This document shows positions 63,170-64,000 of a stretch of DNA of 64,000 bases, in pieces. Each line of letters starts with the position of its first letter. The stretch's first letter is position 1. The translations under genes and the position numbers were made by a program. This DNA is from an uncultured Flavobacteriales bacterium (lineage in GTDB: Bacteria; Bacteroidota; Bacteroidia; Flavobacteriales_D; Parvicellaceae): NCBI GenBank assembly GCA_943787725.1, contig CALSNM010000001.1, positions 186,001-250,000 on the forward strand, written 5' to 3'. The notes under the pieces were generated by a model, which saw nothing but the letters and a program-made list of their open reading frames with translations, was not told the DNA's origin and did not search any database.

Positions 63170-64000
63170 TGGAAGAATTAAAAATTGAATTAAAATGGGT
63201 TGTTCTGGCAGGTGTTGGAATTGTAGCAGGTATAATCTTTTTCATGTCATGGCAAGATGTTGATCCAGGAGAAGAAGGATTTATATACAGACCTTATGGA
63301 AAGGGAGTAGAAACGGATATTTCTTACAATGAAGGAACGCAGTTTATCGCGCCTTGGAATGAAATAATCACCTACAATGTGCTTGTGCAAAGTAGAAATT
63401 ACGACTCGCAAGTAATGGACAAAAACGGAACCGACATTGGTGTTGTTATTGCGGTAAACTACCATGCGTTAAAGGGTAAAACGGCATTACTTCACTTAAA
63501 GCATGGAAAAGGATTTGCCGAATCGTTTATTGATAAAAAAGCAAAAGGTGCAATAAAAGATGTTATTGGAAGGTATACCTATGTTGAAGCATACTCTACT
63601 AAACGTGAAATTTTAGAGCAAGAAATAGAGGCAATACTCATGTCGATTTTGACTCGAATTATGTTGCTTTAGACTTCGTAGAAATCGCAGACATTAATTT
63701 ACCTCAAAACATTGCTATTGAGATTACAAATAAAGAAACGCAAAAGCAACGAAATCAAACGGCTAAGGAAAAGCAAAAAGAAGAAGAGTACCTAGCTAAT
63801 GCAAGAATTGAGAAAGCAAGAGGAGATTCTTCTTTGGTTGTTTCTGCTCGATTTAAAGCAGAAGCTATTTCTTTGGAGGCTGAACAAATTAGTAAAAACC
63901 CACAATACATTGAATTAAAAAAATGGGAAAGTTGGGATGGCAACGGTTCTCCTTATGGAACAGGCAATGTTTTCGGTGATAATGCAATTTCTATTTTGAA
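63169..64000 (+). pseudogene. SPFH/Band-7 (prohibitin-like) protein, apparent frameshift near 63630; runs off the window end
   Basis: VDPGEEGFIYRPYGKGVETDISYNEGTQFIAPWNEIITYNV...; after the shift HVDFDSNYVALDFVEIADINLPQNIAIEITNKETQKQRNQTAKEKQKEEEYLANARIEKARGDS. Confidence 0.85.

Noticed and set aside
1-64000. Search for a defence system, toxin-antitoxin pair, BGC, prophage or IS element
   Set aside because: No nuclease/reverse transcriptase/effector operon, transposase, integrase or phage structural gene was recognised; the AAA ATPase at 1154 and recQ at 33625 stand alone in housekeeping context.

Overview
This 64 kb window is AT-rich chromosomal DNA from a Bacteroidota, probably Flavobacteriales. 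The support is T9SS C-terminal sorting tails, a gliding-motility-type C-terminal domain, TTG-N~19-TAnnTTTG promoters and family-typical housekeeping genes. Most of it is core metabolism and information processing: rnhB, glyS, nrdB/nrdA, msbA-like ABC exporter, clpP, prfB, recQ, tig, rbfA, tsaE, ald, pdhB, etfB/etfA, thyA, folA, clpX. There are five large secreted T9SS/PKD/BNR proteins, two tRNAs (Leu-TAG, Gln-TTG) and several intrinsic terminators. I found no CRISPR array, IS element, prophage, defence island or biosynthetic cluster, and no convincing new multi-gene system. The observations most worth a second look are: (i) a resolvable +1 programmed frameshift in prfB; (ii) a cluster of about seven apparent frameshifts in otherwise conserved genes (etfA x2, clpX, a small CWYWKINE membrane protein x2, the DUF2723 gene, an SPFH gene), all between ~50 and 64 kb, which looks like local sequence error or local decay; (iii) a 516-bp, nearly identical tandem repeat in a giant PKD adhesin-like gene; (iv) an internally deleted T9SS gene remnant at 47.6 kb; (v) a TolB-like/beta-barrel fusion whose N-terminal protease-like domain seems to lack the HExxH motif; (vi) a lipoprotein-like domain fused to a NupC-type transporter; (vii) a tandem phasin-like pair, one with a histone-H1-like Lys/Ala tail. 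All calls come from reading the sequence and the supplied ORF translations; no database search was run.
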